From Caulobacter rhizosphaerae (GTDB taxonomy: Bacteria > Pseudomonadota > Alphaproteobacteria > Caulobacterales > Caulobacteraceae), in assembly GCF_010977555.1 (NCBI RefSeq), contig NZ_CP048815.1:3402501-3466500 (forward strand): a stretch of DNA of 64,000 nt, read 5' to 3'. Below are positions 16,665 through 25,218 of the stretch, piece by piece; the first letter of the stretch is position 1; each line of letters starts with the position of its first letter. Below the pieces are notes generated by a model, which ran no database searches, was not told where the DNA came from, and saw only the letters and a program-made list of their open reading frames with translations. The position numbers and the translations under genes are program-made.

Positions 16665-19127
16665 CTAGAACTTGCGCGACAGGGTCACGCGCCACTCGCG
16701 GCCCTTGCTGGGCAGCGCGCCGAGGTTGGCGTAACTGTCGGCGTCGGGCGTGAAGTAGAGCTTGTCGAACAGGTTATCGATGTTGGCCGTCACCGTGTAC
16801 GGCCCGTATTCGTAATAGGCCGAGGCGTTGGCGACGGCGTAGGCCGGATAGGTCACGGCGTTCTGGACCGTGCCCGCGGTCTTGGTCACGTGGGTGACGC
16901 CCAGCGCGCCGCCCACCTTGCCCCAGTCGTGGTCGTCGCTGGTGTAGGCGCCGTACAGGCTGACCACCGATTTCGGGATCAGGGTGTAGTCGTAGTCGCC
17001 CGCCCGGCCCGGCAGGCCGCTGAACGCCCAGACCACATAGGTGCCGCCGAACGCCTGCGAGCCCGGGACGCCGGCGGTGTAGGCCGGGATGTACTGGAAC
17101 GAGTTGTCCGGTCCCTTCACCGTGGTGTGTTGGCTGTTGCCCGAGAAGGTGAAGCTGAAGTTCTCGCTGGCCAGCCAGCGCACCTCCAGCTCCACGCCCT
17201 TGGCCCGGGTGCCGGTCGGCGTGCCCGTGATGCCGGTCAGCTGGGTGCGGTTCTGGCGATAGCCGGCCAGCGAGCCGACCAGCGTACCCTTCAGCCATTG
17301 GAACTTGACCCCGGCCTCGGCCAGGTCGCTGTTTGACAGCCAGGCGTCGCTGGCGTCGGCGACGAGGCTGGGCGCGACGTCGCCGGCCTGGCTCATCTCC
17401 AGCGCCGAGGCCTTGGCGTAGGTGATGTAGGGCATGACCCCGCCCGGCGCCTTGTAGGTGGCGCTGGTGGTGTAGGTGAACTTGTCCTTGCCCGCCTTCT
17501 GCTCGCCAGAGACCTGGTAGCTGAGCACGCCGGTGTCGTTCGACGTGACGTCGTAGTCGTCCCAGCGCCCGCCCAGCATCAGGTTCAGCTTCTCGCCGAC
17601 CGTCACGTCGGTCATGAAGAACAGGCCCTTCTGGCTCCAGTCGGACCTGTTGTCGTTCTCCCAGGCCAGGCCCAGCACCCCGGGGCCGGTCTCGGTCGAG
17701 AACGGGCTGTCGATGATGTCGGTGGCCGTGGCGCCGAAGCTGATGTCGCGGCGGTCGAGCGCGATCACGCCGCTGTTGTAGCTCTCGCGCCGGCGGCCCG
17801 AGAAGTCGCGGTACGAGGCGCCGACGAACGACTTGGCCTTGACCGCGCCGTCCATGAATTCGTTGGCGAAGTCGTAGGTGACGCGGGCTTCCCAGACCGA
17901 GCTCTTGAACCAGGCCGGATAGCCGTAGGAGACGAAGCGCTTGTTCTCCTGGTCGTCGTAGAACAGCTGGGCCTTGATCGTGCTGTCGGGCGACAGGGCC
18001 TTGGCCAGGTCGAAATAGAGGGTGTTGGTGTTGGTCTTCGAGAAGTCGGCCGGGCTGATATAGACCGTGCGCGGCGACAGCTTCACCGTGCCGACGCCCG
18101 TGTCCAGGGTGTGGGCGGCGTCGGTGTTGTAGAAGCCGTAGTACGGGATGTAGAGCGGCTTGAACGCCGGGTCGTAATAGTAGGGATTGGCGCTGTTGCC
18201 GCTGATCTCGTTGAGGGTCATTCGGCCGTTGCCGTCGCTGTCGACCAGGCTGGTGTCGCGGCCGGTCGTGTAGGTCCGGTTGTCGATCAGGCCCTGGGTC
18301 AGGCGGTTCCAGCCGGGCGTCTGGACGTCGCCGTCCGAGTGGTACTTCATGCCGCCGAACGCCGTGGTCCAGCCATTGCCCAGGTCGAAGTCGGCCGAGA
18401 CCTCGCCGGTCTGGCGGCGCGGATAGATCCCCTTGTAGAAGCTGTGGCTGTCCTCGACCTCGCCATAGGCGTAGACGCCGCCGGTCACCGGCCCCAGGTT
18501 CACCGGCAGGCCGATCTGGGCGGTGGCGTTCTTGCGGTTGTACGAGCCGTAGGTGGCGGTGACCTCGCCGGTCGGCTCGCTGAGATAGCCGCCCTCGTTC
18601 CGGCCCGACTTTGGGATGAAGTTGAGCATGCCGCCCACCTTGCCCGAGCCGTAGATCGGGGTCGGCGGGCCGCGCACGATCTGGATCTGGTCGGCCGCGC
18701 CGATCGGGGTGGAATAGGTGCCGCGGTTCTCGATGCGCTTGAAGCCGCGGAAGTAGTTCTCGGCCAGGGTGCCGCGGATGTTCAGCGCGCCGGGCACGCC
18801 GTAGAAGCTGGCGGTGTAGGTGCCCGGCGAGACGGCGGTCAGGCCGTCGATGGTCTCGATGCCGTAGCGCTGCAGAGTGGTGTCGCTGACGAAGCTGGCC
18901 GAGCGCGGGGTCTCCAGCAGCGGCTTGTCGAGGCCGAACACGGTGTTGTTGGGCTTGGTCTCCAGCAACCCCGCCTTGTCGCGCGCCTTGACCACGATCT
19001 CGTCGACCGCGGTCGGGGCGCCCGGATCCACCGCCGCATCGGCGGCGAAGGCGGGCGACGCGGCGACGGACAGAGCGAGCAGAACAGCGACGGAAGATCC
19101 CGCCATCAACAGCCGTTGGTTCGACAT
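16665..19127 (-). CDS. TonB-dependent outer-membrane receptor
   Basis: The 820-residue protein has a signal peptide (MSNQRLLMAGSS...SPAFA), a TonB-box-like DEIVVKA near residue 40, and a plug domain with LETPRSASFVS, GIETIDGLTAVSPG and IQIVRGPPTPIYGSGKVGG. A long beta-barrel follows, ending in the terminal phenylalanine (LSRKF) required for outer-membrane assembly. The plug is of the FpvA/FhuA siderophore-receptor type, but such receptors also take up other ligands. ATG 19127 gives the clean signal peptide. As the first gene upstream of the MFS and degradative genes on the same strand, it probably imports the pathway substrate (inference). Confidence 0.92.
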   Translation of the reverse strand: MSNQRLLMAGSSVAVLLALSVAASPAFAADAAVDPGAPTAVDEIVVKARDKAGLLETKPNNTVFGLDKPLLETPRSASFVSDTTLQRYGIETIDGLTAVSPGTYTASFYGVPGALNIRGTLAENYFRGFKRIENRGTYSTPIGAADQIQIVRGPPTPIYGSGKVGGMLNFIPKSGRNEGGYLSEPTGEVTATYGSYNRKNATAQIGLPVNLGPVTGGVYAYGEVEDSHSFYKGIYPRRQTGEVSADFDLGNGWTTAFGGMKYHSDGDVQTPGWNRLTQGLIDNRTYTTGRDTSLVDSDGNGRMTLNEISGNSANPYYYDPAFKPLYIPYYGFYNTDAAHTLDTGVGTVKLSPRTVYISPADFSKTNTNTLYFDLAKALSPDSTIKAQLFYDDQENKRFVSYGYPAWFKSSVWEARVTYDFANEFMDGAVKAKSFVGASYRDFSGRRRESYNSGVIALDRRDISFGATATDIIDSPFSTETGPGVLGLAWENDNRSDWSQKGLFFMTDVTVGEKLNLMLGGRWDDYDVTSNDTGVLSYQVSGEQKAGKDKFTYTTSATYKAPGGVMPYITYAKASALEMSQAGDVAPSLVADASDAWLSNSDLAEAGVKFQWLKGTLVGSLAGYRQNRTQLTGITGTPTGTRAKGVELEVRWLASENFSFTFSGNSQHTTVKGPDNSFQYIPAYTAGVPGSQAFGGTYVVWAFSGLPGRAGDYDYTLIPKSVVSLYGAYTSDDHDWGKVGGALGVTHVTKTAGTVQNAVTYPAYAVANASAYYEYGPYTVTANIDNLFDKLYFTPDADSYANLGALPSKGREWRVTLSRKF

Positions 19128-19366
19128 GACGTCCTCGTTCGAGGCCGTCGCGCCCATCACCCGCGGTGACTATCCCCAGGACGACGCCTCTTGAGGACCA
19201 GCATCACCCAGCCTCCGTCCCGCAACGGGATCGATCTCTGACATTTTGAAGGAAATGTCTCCAGCGCCCGGTTCTTGTTCAGGCGCCGCCCGCTTTCGCA
19301 CGACGAAGGTCAAGAAACTTGATCCGCCGCGCACAAGGCGCCGCCAAACGCGCCAGGGCGCGACGC

Positions 19367-19519
19367 TCAGCGCGGGCTGGTGTCGACCCAGACGACGTCG
19401 CCCCGATCCCGGTCGTGGACCCAGGGCATGTGCCTGACGCCGTCCCAGCCGGCGGTGACCAGGCCGCAGGTGATGACGGTCAGGAAGGCAAGGCTGCGGA
19501 ACGTGGCGAACGCGGACAT
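19367..19519 (-). CDS. Small hydrophobic protein, 50 residues, unknown
   Basis: Below the usual length cut-off but convincing: ATG 19519 follows GAGGAG by 11 bases, and the product starts MSAFATFRSLAFLTVITCG, a signal peptide or single membrane segment. After this comes a short polar tail with GVRHMPWVHDRDRGDVVWVD. The tail is rich in Trp, Asp and Arg and would lie in the periplasm. It stands alone between the TonB receptor promoter and the Pho-boxed pstS. No family is recognised. Confidence 0.6.
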   Translation of the reverse strand: MSAFATFRSLAFLTVITCGLVTAGWDGVRHMPWVHDRDRGDVVWVDTSPR

Positions 19520-19638
19520 TGGAAAGAGATCTCCTCGGCCGCGAGGATGCCGGGTCAGGATTGCCGGTTGGTTGACAGGCCGCGCGACCTGCCCGCACGC
19601 GCTCCCGGAGACGCCGGGCGATCATCCGTGGACGGACG

Positions 19639-19667
19639 CTGTCGCAAATCTGTCGCCAAACTGTGAC
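19639..19667 (+). promoter_or_regulatory. Pho box (PhoB-binding direct repeats)
   Basis: Three 7-base direct repeats spaced by 4 bases: CTGTCGC at 19639, CTGTCGC at 19650 and CTGTGAC at 19661, with A/T-rich spacers AAAT, CAAA and AAAT. This is the 11-bp-period arrangement of PhoB sites (consensus CTGTCAT). It lies about 75 bases upstream of the pstS start, with a possible -10 (CATAGG) about 10 bases downstream, as expected for a PhoB-activated promoter lacking a -35. Confidence 0.85.
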
Positions 19668-19741
19668 AAATGACGGCGGCATAGGACGTAGACTTCGTTC
19701 ACCCCTCCTTCTCGTCCCTCTCGAAAGTAGGAATGTCCCCG

Positions 19742-20782
19742 ATGAAGACCCTGCTCGGAGCCACCGCGGCGCTCGGCCTGCTGGCTGGCGCGTCCAACGC
19801 CCACGCCGCCCGCGACTATGTCTGGGCCGCCGGCTCCTCGACCGTGTTCCCCTTCTCCACCCGCACCGCCGAGAACTTCGCCAAGAAGACCGGCAAGAAG
19901 TCGCCTAAGATCGAGAGCCTGGGCACCGGCGGCGGCATCAAGATGTTCTGCGGCGGCATGGGCGAGAAGTTCCCCGACATCGCCAACGCCTCGCGTCCGA
20001 TGAAGAAGTCCGAGTTCGAGGCCTGCAAGGCCAAGGGCGTCAACAACATCGTCGAGCTGAAGATCGGCTTCGACGGCATCGTCGTGGCCATGGACAAGTC
20101 CGCGCCCGACTACAGCTTCAAGGTCGAGCACCTGTATCTGGGCCTGGGCCAGACCGTGCTGCGCGGCGGCCAGTTCGTGGCCAATCCCTACAAGACCTGG
20201 AAGGACGTCGGCGCCGGCCTGCCGGCCAACCGCATCCTGGTCTACGGTCCGCCGCCCACCTCGGGCACCCGCGACGCCTTCGTCGAGCTGGCCATCGAGG
20301 GCGGCGCCAAGAAGTTCCCCACCGCCAAGGCCCTGGCCGACAAGGACGAGAAGGGCTTCAAGGCCAAGGTCGATCCGCTGCGCACCGACGGCGGCTGGGT
20401 CGACGCCGGCGAGAACGACAACGCCATCGTCGGCACCATCGAGAAGACCCCCGGCGCCCTGGGCGTGTTCGGCTACAGCTTCCTTGAGGAAAACGCCAAC
20501 CGCATCAAGGGCGCGGCCGTCAACGGCGTGAAGCCCTCGGCCCAGACGATCGCCAGCGGCCAGTACCCGCTGTCACGCTCGCTCTACATCTACGTCAAGA
20601 AGGACCAGGTCGGCGTGACCCCGGGCCTGAAGGAATTCGTCGCCGAGTTCGTGTCCGACGCCGCCACCGGCCGGGGCGGCTACCTCCAGGGCCGCGGCCT
20701 GATCCCCCTGCCCCCGACCCAGCACGAGGCTATGAAAGCCGCCGCCGGCAAGCTGCCGCCGATGGCCGCGCCGAAAGCGTAG
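19742..20782 (+). CDS. pstS: Phosphate ABC transporter, periplasmic binding protein
   Basis: The 346-residue protein starts with MKTLLGATAALGLLAGASNAHA, a signal peptide, followed by a PBP-like fold with AAGSSTVFPFSTRTAENFAK and GTGGGIKMFCGGMG, the phosphate-contacting loops of PstS-type proteins. GPPPTSGTRDAFVELAIEGG is the third conserved loop. ATG 19742 is preferred over 19733 because AGTAGGA lies 10 bases before it. No pstCAB genes follow; a terminator closes the unit, so pstS is monocistronic. The upstream Pho box indicates induction by phosphate starvation through PhoB. Confidence 0.92.
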   Translation: MKTLLGATAALGLLAGASNAHAARDYVWAAGSSTVFPFSTRTAENFAKKTGKKSPKIESLGTGGGIKMFCGGMGEKFPDIANASRPMKKSEFEACKAKGVNNIVELKIGFDGIVVAMDKSAPDYSFKVEHLYLGLGQTVLRGGQFVANPYKTWKDVGAGLPANRILVYGPPPTSGTRDAFVELAIEGGAKKFPTAKALADKDEKGFKAKVDPLRTDGGWVDAGENDNAIVGTIEKTPGALGVFGYSFLEENANRIKGAAVNGVKPSAQTIASGQYPLSRSLYIYVKKDQVGVTPGLKEFVAEFVSDAATGRGGYLQGRGLIPLPPTQHEAMKAAAGKLPPMAAPKA

Positions 20783-20802
20783 GATTTCACCCGTCCGACG
20801 AG

Positions 20803-20833
20803 AAAGGGCCCCGGAGCGATCCGGGGCCCTTTT
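20803..20833 (+). terminator. Intrinsic terminator of pstS
   Basis: A 13-bp GC-rich stem (20803-20815 with 20820-20832), a GCGA loop and a TTTT run, 20 bases after the pstS stop. Confidence 0.92.
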
Positions 20834-20913
20834 GCATTTCAGGTGCAAGCGCACAAAACTTGACCCGACGGGGTCGATGACGCTCGATAGACCCCCAGCC
20901 AGCGGAGGACGCC

Positions 20914-21078
20914 ATGAAGGACATGATCGAAGAGCGCCTGCAGGACCTGGAACGCCTGGTCCTCAAACAGGGCGAGCGCATCGAGGCGCTGGAGGAGGCC
21001 CTGGCCTCCCTGCGCCGCGTCGCGGGACGGGATCTTCTGGCCAAGGCGAAGGATCCGTCCGAAAGCCAGGCGGCCTAG
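20914..21078 (+). CDS. Small coiled-coil protein (SlyX-like in form)
   Basis: A 54-residue frame with GGAGG 5 bases before ATG 20914. The sequence MKDMIEERLQDLERLVLKQG...EALEEALASLRRV has leucines in heptad register, predicting a coiled coil of about 35 residues, then a charged tail. This resembles SlyX-type small proteins in pattern, but it is shorter and I do not claim homology. Its last four bases overlap the convergent gene at 21075. Confidence 0.65.
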   Translation: MKDMIEERLQDLERLVLKQGERIEALEEALASLRRVAGRDLLAKAKDPSESQAA

Positions 21079-21428
21079 TTCGACGGGTGTTCCTGCTCGG
21101 CCCGGGACGTCATGCCGGCGGCGGCGGCGTCGTCGGCCATCTGGGCGTCGACGGGCGGCGGTTCGACCGCGGCGGCGGGGGCCGGGACGACAGCGACGGG
21201 CGGCGGCGCTTCGGGCTTGGGCGCGGCCGCGACGGGGGCGGGCTTGGCCGCGGTGGTCGCGACGGCGTCATCGGCGGCCGTGCGAATCTCGGCCGGCCCC
21301 GACCTGTAGCCCGCGCCGGTGTTCATCGAGGACGCCAGCAGCAGCACGCCGGCCGTGGCGATCACCCCGACCAGGGCTCCCAGAAGTATCCATCCGAACG
21401 GATTGCTATGACGTTCGGCCTTGGCCAT
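21075..21428 (-). CDS. Single-pass membrane protein with Ala/Pro-rich tail
   Basis: A 117-residue protein from ATG 21428. A short cytoplasmic start (MAKAERHSNPFG) is followed by one membrane helix (WILLGALVGVIATAGVLLLA) and a periplasmic region dominated by alanine and proline (PAPVAAAPKPEAPPPVA...). This is the layout of a periplasm-spanning linker protein without a recognised end domain. The longer frame up to 21596 overlaps the next gene and is not used. Unknown function; perhaps envelope-related because both following genes act on the cell wall. Confidence 0.7.
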   Translation of the reverse strand: MAKAERHSNPFGWILLGALVGVIATAGVLLLASSMNTGAGYRSGPAEIRTAADDAVATTAAKPAPVAAAPKPEAPPPVAVVPAPAAAVEPPPVDAQMADDAAAAGMTSRAEQEHPSN

Positions 21429-21456
21429 CCGGGCTTCCTCTGGTTCTGCGGCCCCC

Positions 21457-22137
21457 TTACGAGCCGACCCAACGCCGGACGGGCCCGACGTCGACATGGA
21501 CGAAATTGCTGACGGGGTAATAACCCACACCGCCGCGTCCGAGATCCAGGGCCGCGGCCCGCACACGATCCAGAGCGACGTCCTCCAGATAGACATCCAT
21601 CGCCTTGCCGTCCATGTGCAGGCTGCGCTTGGCGACCTGGCCGCTGCGTTCGTGCAACATGGCGTTGGTGCGGGGCGAGCGGTAGCCGGAGATCACCTGG
21701 AAGTGCGACTTGGTCTCGGTCTTCTGGGCCAGGGCCGCCAGGATGTCGAACAGCTCCGGATGCATCGAATAGACGTCGCCGGTGCGATAGTCGCGCAGCA
21801 CCTTGTCCAGGGCCTGGACGGCGTCGGGCACGTACTCGCCCTTCTCGAAATAGACCGCCTCGATCTTTTCCTGGGTGTGGATGTTGTGCAGCTTCAGCCA
21901 GCGCGGGGCGTGCGAGGCGGTGGAGGCCCGGACGACGGGCGACGCCGCCGGCGGGGCGGCGACGGCCGGAAGCCCTTCGGCCGGCAGGCCCTCGGCAAGG
22001 TCCGACTGGCTCTGGAGCAGGTCGCCGATCGGATCGGCCGCCCCCAGCTTCGATTGGGCGAAGGCCGCCATCGGCCCGACCGCGCTCGCGCCGAGCACGC
22101 CGAGGCCAAGCCCCAACAGCTTGCGTCGTTCGATCAT
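21457..22137 (-). CDS. DUF882/YcbK-like M15-type peptidase, exported
   Basis: The 226-residue protein starts MIERRKLLGLGLGVLGASAVGPMAAFA, a twin-arginine-like signal with only one clear Arg pair (ERRK). The C-terminal 150 residues match the DUF882 (peptidase M15-like) family: NIHTQEKIEAVYF, QVISGYRSPRTNAML, the zinc-site S-L-H-M-D-G-K-A-M-D-V segment and a final FVHVDVGPVR. Family members are predicted zinc D-Ala peptidases acting on peptidoglycan. It is followed upstream by an L,D-transpeptidase on the same strand, supporting a cell-wall role. Confidence 0.85.
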   Translation of the reverse strand: MIERRKLLGLGLGVLGASAVGPMAAFAQSKLGAADPIGDLLQSQSDLAEGLPAEGLPAVAAPPAASPVVRASTASHAPRWLKLHNIHTQEKIEAVYFEKGEYVPDAVQALDKVLRDYRTGDVYSMHPELFDILAALAQKTETKSHFQVISGYRSPRTNAMLHERSGQVAKRSLHMDGKAMDVYLEDVALDRVRAAALDLGRGGVGYYPVSNFVHVDVGPVRRWVGS

Positions 22138-22316
22138 GATACGCTTCCCCGGACTGACCCCGCGCGAGGCCGGAAGGCCGGATCGCTCCACTTGGCGACC
22201 CTCACGCGAGCACTAAAACGCCAGAGTCTTTACGAAACGGCCAAAGCCTTCCGAACGGAAGACCAGCCGAAACGAAAGCCTGCTGCCCGGGAAGAGGCCT
22301 TACGCGGCGCCCTGGG

Positions 22317-23813
22317 TCAAGCTGGGCCGGGGCCTCCTGCGGCGATACGCAGCACCAGCTCCTTATCCCAGCCATACGGGTCGTCGCGGAAGTTCATCTG
22401 CCCGTCCGGGGTCATATAGGCCGTCCAGTAGAGCAGAAATACGGCGATGGGCTGGGCCAGCGGCGCGCGCACCGTCTTGCCCGAGGCCAGGGTGGCGTCG
22501 ACCACGTCCGGCTGCCAGTCGGGACTGGAGGCCAGCAGTTGCTTGGCCAGGGGGATCGGCTTTTCCAGCCGCACGCAGCCGTGGCTAGCCAGGCGGCTGA
22601 AGCTGGCGAACTTCGAGCGGCTGGGCGTGTCGTGCAGATAGACGCCGTAGGGATTGTCGAAGTCGAACTTGACCAGGCCCAGGGCGGCCTTCGGTCCGGC
22701 CTTCTGCTGCAGCCGCGAAGTCCCCTCGCCGGTCGAGATGATGACGAAGTCGTTGCGCTTCAGATAGCCGGGACTGGCCCGCTCCTTGGGCCACAGCTCC
22801 TTGGCGGCGATCGACGAGGGCACGTTCCACGGCGGATTGAGCACGATGGAGCGGATCGTCGACTGCAGCATCGGCGTCTCGTCGCCCGGACGACCGGTCA
22901 CCGCCCGCATGGTCAGGTTCGGGGCGTCGTCATGGAAGACGCTCATCACCGCGGCGGCGATGTTGACCTGGATGCGGTCGGCCGGCAGCTGCTGGGGCAG
23001 CCAGCGCCAGCGCTCCATATTGGCCAGGATCTGGTCTATCCGCCGCTCGACCGGCACGTTCAGCGCCGCCAGGGTCATGGGCCCCAGCCCGCCGTCGGGA
23101 TTGAGGCCGAAACGCTTCTGGGCCCGCATCAGGGCCTGCTGCAGGGCGGCGTCGAACACCGGCGCGCGGTCGACCGCCACGGTCGTGTCCTCGACCGCCA
23201 GCCGGGCTTCCAAGGCGGCGATGCGCGGATCGCCTGTGGCGCCCAGCTTCAGCGGCTCGCCCGACGCCACGGACTTCCAGCCGCCGGCCGCGGCGATGTC
23301 GCGATAGGTCGCCAGGCCCTTTCGCAGGGTCTGGTAGCCGGTATAGGGCGGCGGCAGGCTGTCCAGCCATGGGCCGAGGCGGTCCTGGGCGGCGGCCTGG
23401 ATGAAGTCGGGCCCGGGATCATAGGGCGCGGGGCGCAGGCCCCACTCGCCGAGGAAGGCGTCCGGCGCCAGGCGGCCCGTGCGCACGGCCTTGGCGTAGC
23501 GCAGGGTCAGGCCGATCAGCTGGGCCTGCCCGGCCTGGCGGGCGGCCGCCTCGCGGGCGTTCAGCAGGGGCAGCACGGGCTCGGGCGAGAAGGCGGCCGG
23601 CTCGAAGCCGTGGGTGTAGGCCTGGGTCAGGACGCGGAGCAGCAGCTCAATCTGGTCGGAGCGCAGCACCACGCTGGTCGGCGGCGGCGAGGCCGGCTGC
23701 TGCGGGGCCCGCACCAGGGGCGGATTCTGGAGCTGGGCGGCCGCCGACGAAAGCGAGAAAAGCGAGACCGCGCCGCCGAGCAGCGCGTCACGTTTGGTCC
23801 AGGAGTTGATCAC
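22317..23813 (-). CDS. L,D-transpeptidase, YcbB-like
   Basis: The 498-residue protein begins at GTG 23813 and has a signal sequence (residues 1-27). Three regions follow: an N-terminal scaffold domain (about 45-210); a peptidoglycan-binding-like segment with FGLNPDGGLGPMTLAALNV; and a YkuD catalytic domain whose active-site motif is SHGCVRLE, with the conserved HDTPSRSKF upstream. The length and domain order are those of E. coli YcbB/LdtD, which makes 3-3 peptidoglycan cross-links. It lies about 180 bases upstream of the DUF882 gene on the same strand, so cotranscription is possible. Confidence 0.9.
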   Translation of the reverse strand: MINSWTKRDALLGGAVSLFSLSSAAAQLQNPPLVRAPQQPASPPPTSVVLRSDQIELLLRVLTQAYTHGFEPAAFSPEPVLPLLNAREAAARQAGQAQLIGLTLRYAKAVRTGRLAPDAFLGEWGLRPAPYDPGPDFIQAAAQDRLGPWLDSLPPPYTGYQTLRKGLATYRDIAAAGGWKSVASGEPLKLGATGDPRIAALEARLAVEDTTVAVDRAPVFDAALQQALMRAQKRFGLNPDGGLGPMTLAALNVPVERRIDQILANMERWRWLPQQLPADRIQVNIAAAVMSVFHDDAPNLTMRAVTGRPGDETPMLQSTIRSIVLNPPWNVPSSIAAKELWPKERASPGYLKRNDFVIISTGEGTSRLQQKAGPKAALGLVKFDFDNPYGVYLHDTPSRSKFASFSRLASHGCVRLEKPIPLAKQLLASSPDWQPDVVDATLASGKTVRAPLAQPIAVFLLYWTAYMTPDGQMNFRDDPYGWDKELVLRIAAGGPGPA

Positions 23814-23951
23814 CGTCGAAAGGTCTCGCCGTACGCTTGCGCGCGGCCACTCCGCGCGCCCTCAAATGGCCGCCCCGATCCCGGCTCGTCAACGTGCGTA
23901 TCCATCGAAGGCCAACGGTTCAGGCAGCTTATGGTTCTTTATTTTCGATGC

Positions 23952-23978
23952 GGAACCTTACAGCCACACTGGCGGTTT
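23952..23978 (+). promoter_or_regulatory. Possible EcfG (SigT)-type promoter before the GT4 gene
   Basis: GGAAC at 23952-23956 is followed after 16 bases by CGGTTT (23973-23978). The alphaproteobacterial general-stress sigma factor recognises GGAAC-N16/17-CGTT; this copy matches the first box exactly and the second imperfectly. It lies about 55 bases before the glycosyltransferase start. Suggestive only. Confidence 0.4.
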
Positions 23979-24030
23979 GGTTTGACGTCGGGGCGTGCGG
24001 TCGCGCCCTTTCAGCGTCAGGAATTCAGCC

Positions 24031-25095
24031 ATGAGGATCGCCCAGGTTCCGCCCCTGTACGAAGCCGTTCCACCACGTCTCTACGGCGGCACAGAACGCG
24101 TCGTCGCACACCTTACGGACGCCCTGGTCGACCTGGGCCATGAGGTCACCCTCTTCGCTTCAGGCGACGCGCGGACCAAGGCGGAACTGGTGGTCGTGCG
24201 CGACCAGGCCATCCGCCTGGACCCCGCCCTGCTCAAGTCGGACCTGGCGGCCCACATGGCCATGCTGGCCGAGGTCCGCCGCCAAGCCCGCCGCTTCGAC
24301 GTCATCCACTTCCATACCGACATGATCCACTTCCCGATGTTCGAGGACATGCCGGAACGAACCCTGACCACCCTGCACGGCCGACTGGACCTTAAGGACC
24401 TGCCGGGCGTCTATCGCCGCTGGCCCCAGTTCCCCCTGGTCTCGATCTCGGACGACCAGCGCCGCCCCCTGCCCTTCGCCAACTGGGCCGGCACGGTGCT
24501 GCACGGCATGGCCGAGGAGATCTACGATTTTCGTCCGAAATCCGAGGGTTACTTGGCCTTCCTCGGCCGCATCTCGCCCGAGAAGGGCCCTGACCGGGCC
24601 ATCGCCATCGCCAAGCGCCTGGGCAAGAAACTCAAGATCGCCGCCAAGATCGACGCCGCTGATCGCGCCTATTTCCATGACGAGATCGAGCACCTGCTGG
24701 ACCACCCGCTGATCGAGTTCATCGGCGAGATCGGCGACCACGAGAAGTCCGCCTTCCTGGGCGGCGCCGACGCCCTGCTGTTCCCGATCGCTTGGCCCGA
24801 GCCGTTCGGCCTGGTGATGATCGAGGCCATGGCCTGCGGCACGCCGGTCATCGCCTACGACTGCGGCTCGGTGCCCGAGGTGATCGAGCACGGCCTGACC
24901 GGCTTCATCGTCAAGAATGAAGACGAGGCGGTCGCCGCCGCCCAACGCCTGGGCGACCTGGACCGCCGGAAGATCCGCCGCCGGTTCGAGACTCGGTTCT
25001 CGGCGACCGCCATGGCCCGCCGCTACCTGGACCTCTATGATCGACTGGAAGAAGCGTCCGCGCCGCCGCGCCTGACGCTGGCCCAAAGCGCCTGA
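24031..25095 (+). CDS. Family 4 glycosyltransferase
   Basis: The 354-residue protein has the GT-B fold: MRIAQVPPLYEAVPPRLYGGTERVV is the N-terminal glycine-rich start, and PIAWPEPFGLVMIEAMACGTPVIA is the E-x7-E nucleotide-sugar-binding motif of GT4 near residues 250-275. It ends with a typical YLDLYDRL helix. ATG 24031 is used; the frame upstream is not supported. It would transfer a sugar from a nucleotide donor to an unknown acceptor. A terminator follows, but the next two genes encode glucan-acting enzymes, so a common carbohydrate role is likely. Confidence 0.88.
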   Translation: MRIAQVPPLYEAVPPRLYGGTERVVAHLTDALVDLGHEVTLFASGDARTKAELVVVRDQAIRLDPALLKSDLAAHMAMLAEVRRQARRFDVIHFHTDMIHFPMFEDMPERTLTTLHGRLDLKDLPGVYRRWPQFPLVSISDDQRRPLPFANWAGTVLHGMAEEIYDFRPKSEGYLAFLGRISPEKGPDRAIAIAKRLGKKLKIAAKIDAADRAYFHDEIEHLLDHPLIEFIGEIGDHEKSAFLGGADALLFPIAWPEPFGLVMIEAMACGTPVIAYDCGSVPEVIEHGLTGFIVKNEDEAVAAAQRLGDLDRRKIRRRFETRFSATAMARRYLDLYDRLEEASAPPRLTLAQSA

Positions 25096-25156
25096 CCCGA
25101 CCTTCGCGCGGTCGCCGCGTCGGAGACACGATCAGGTTTTAGGAATCGGGAACCCG

Positions 25157-25187
25157 CCCGCCGCGCCCGCGCGGCGCGGCGGGTTTT
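25157..25187 (+). terminator. Intrinsic terminator after the GT4 gene
   Basis: A perfect 11-bp stem (25157-25167 with 25173-25183), a 5-base loop and TTTT, 62 bases after the GT4 stop and 32 before the next start. Confidence 0.85.
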
Positions 25188-25218
25188 CGAGGGACCTCAG
25201 CGCAAGGGGCCACACGGC

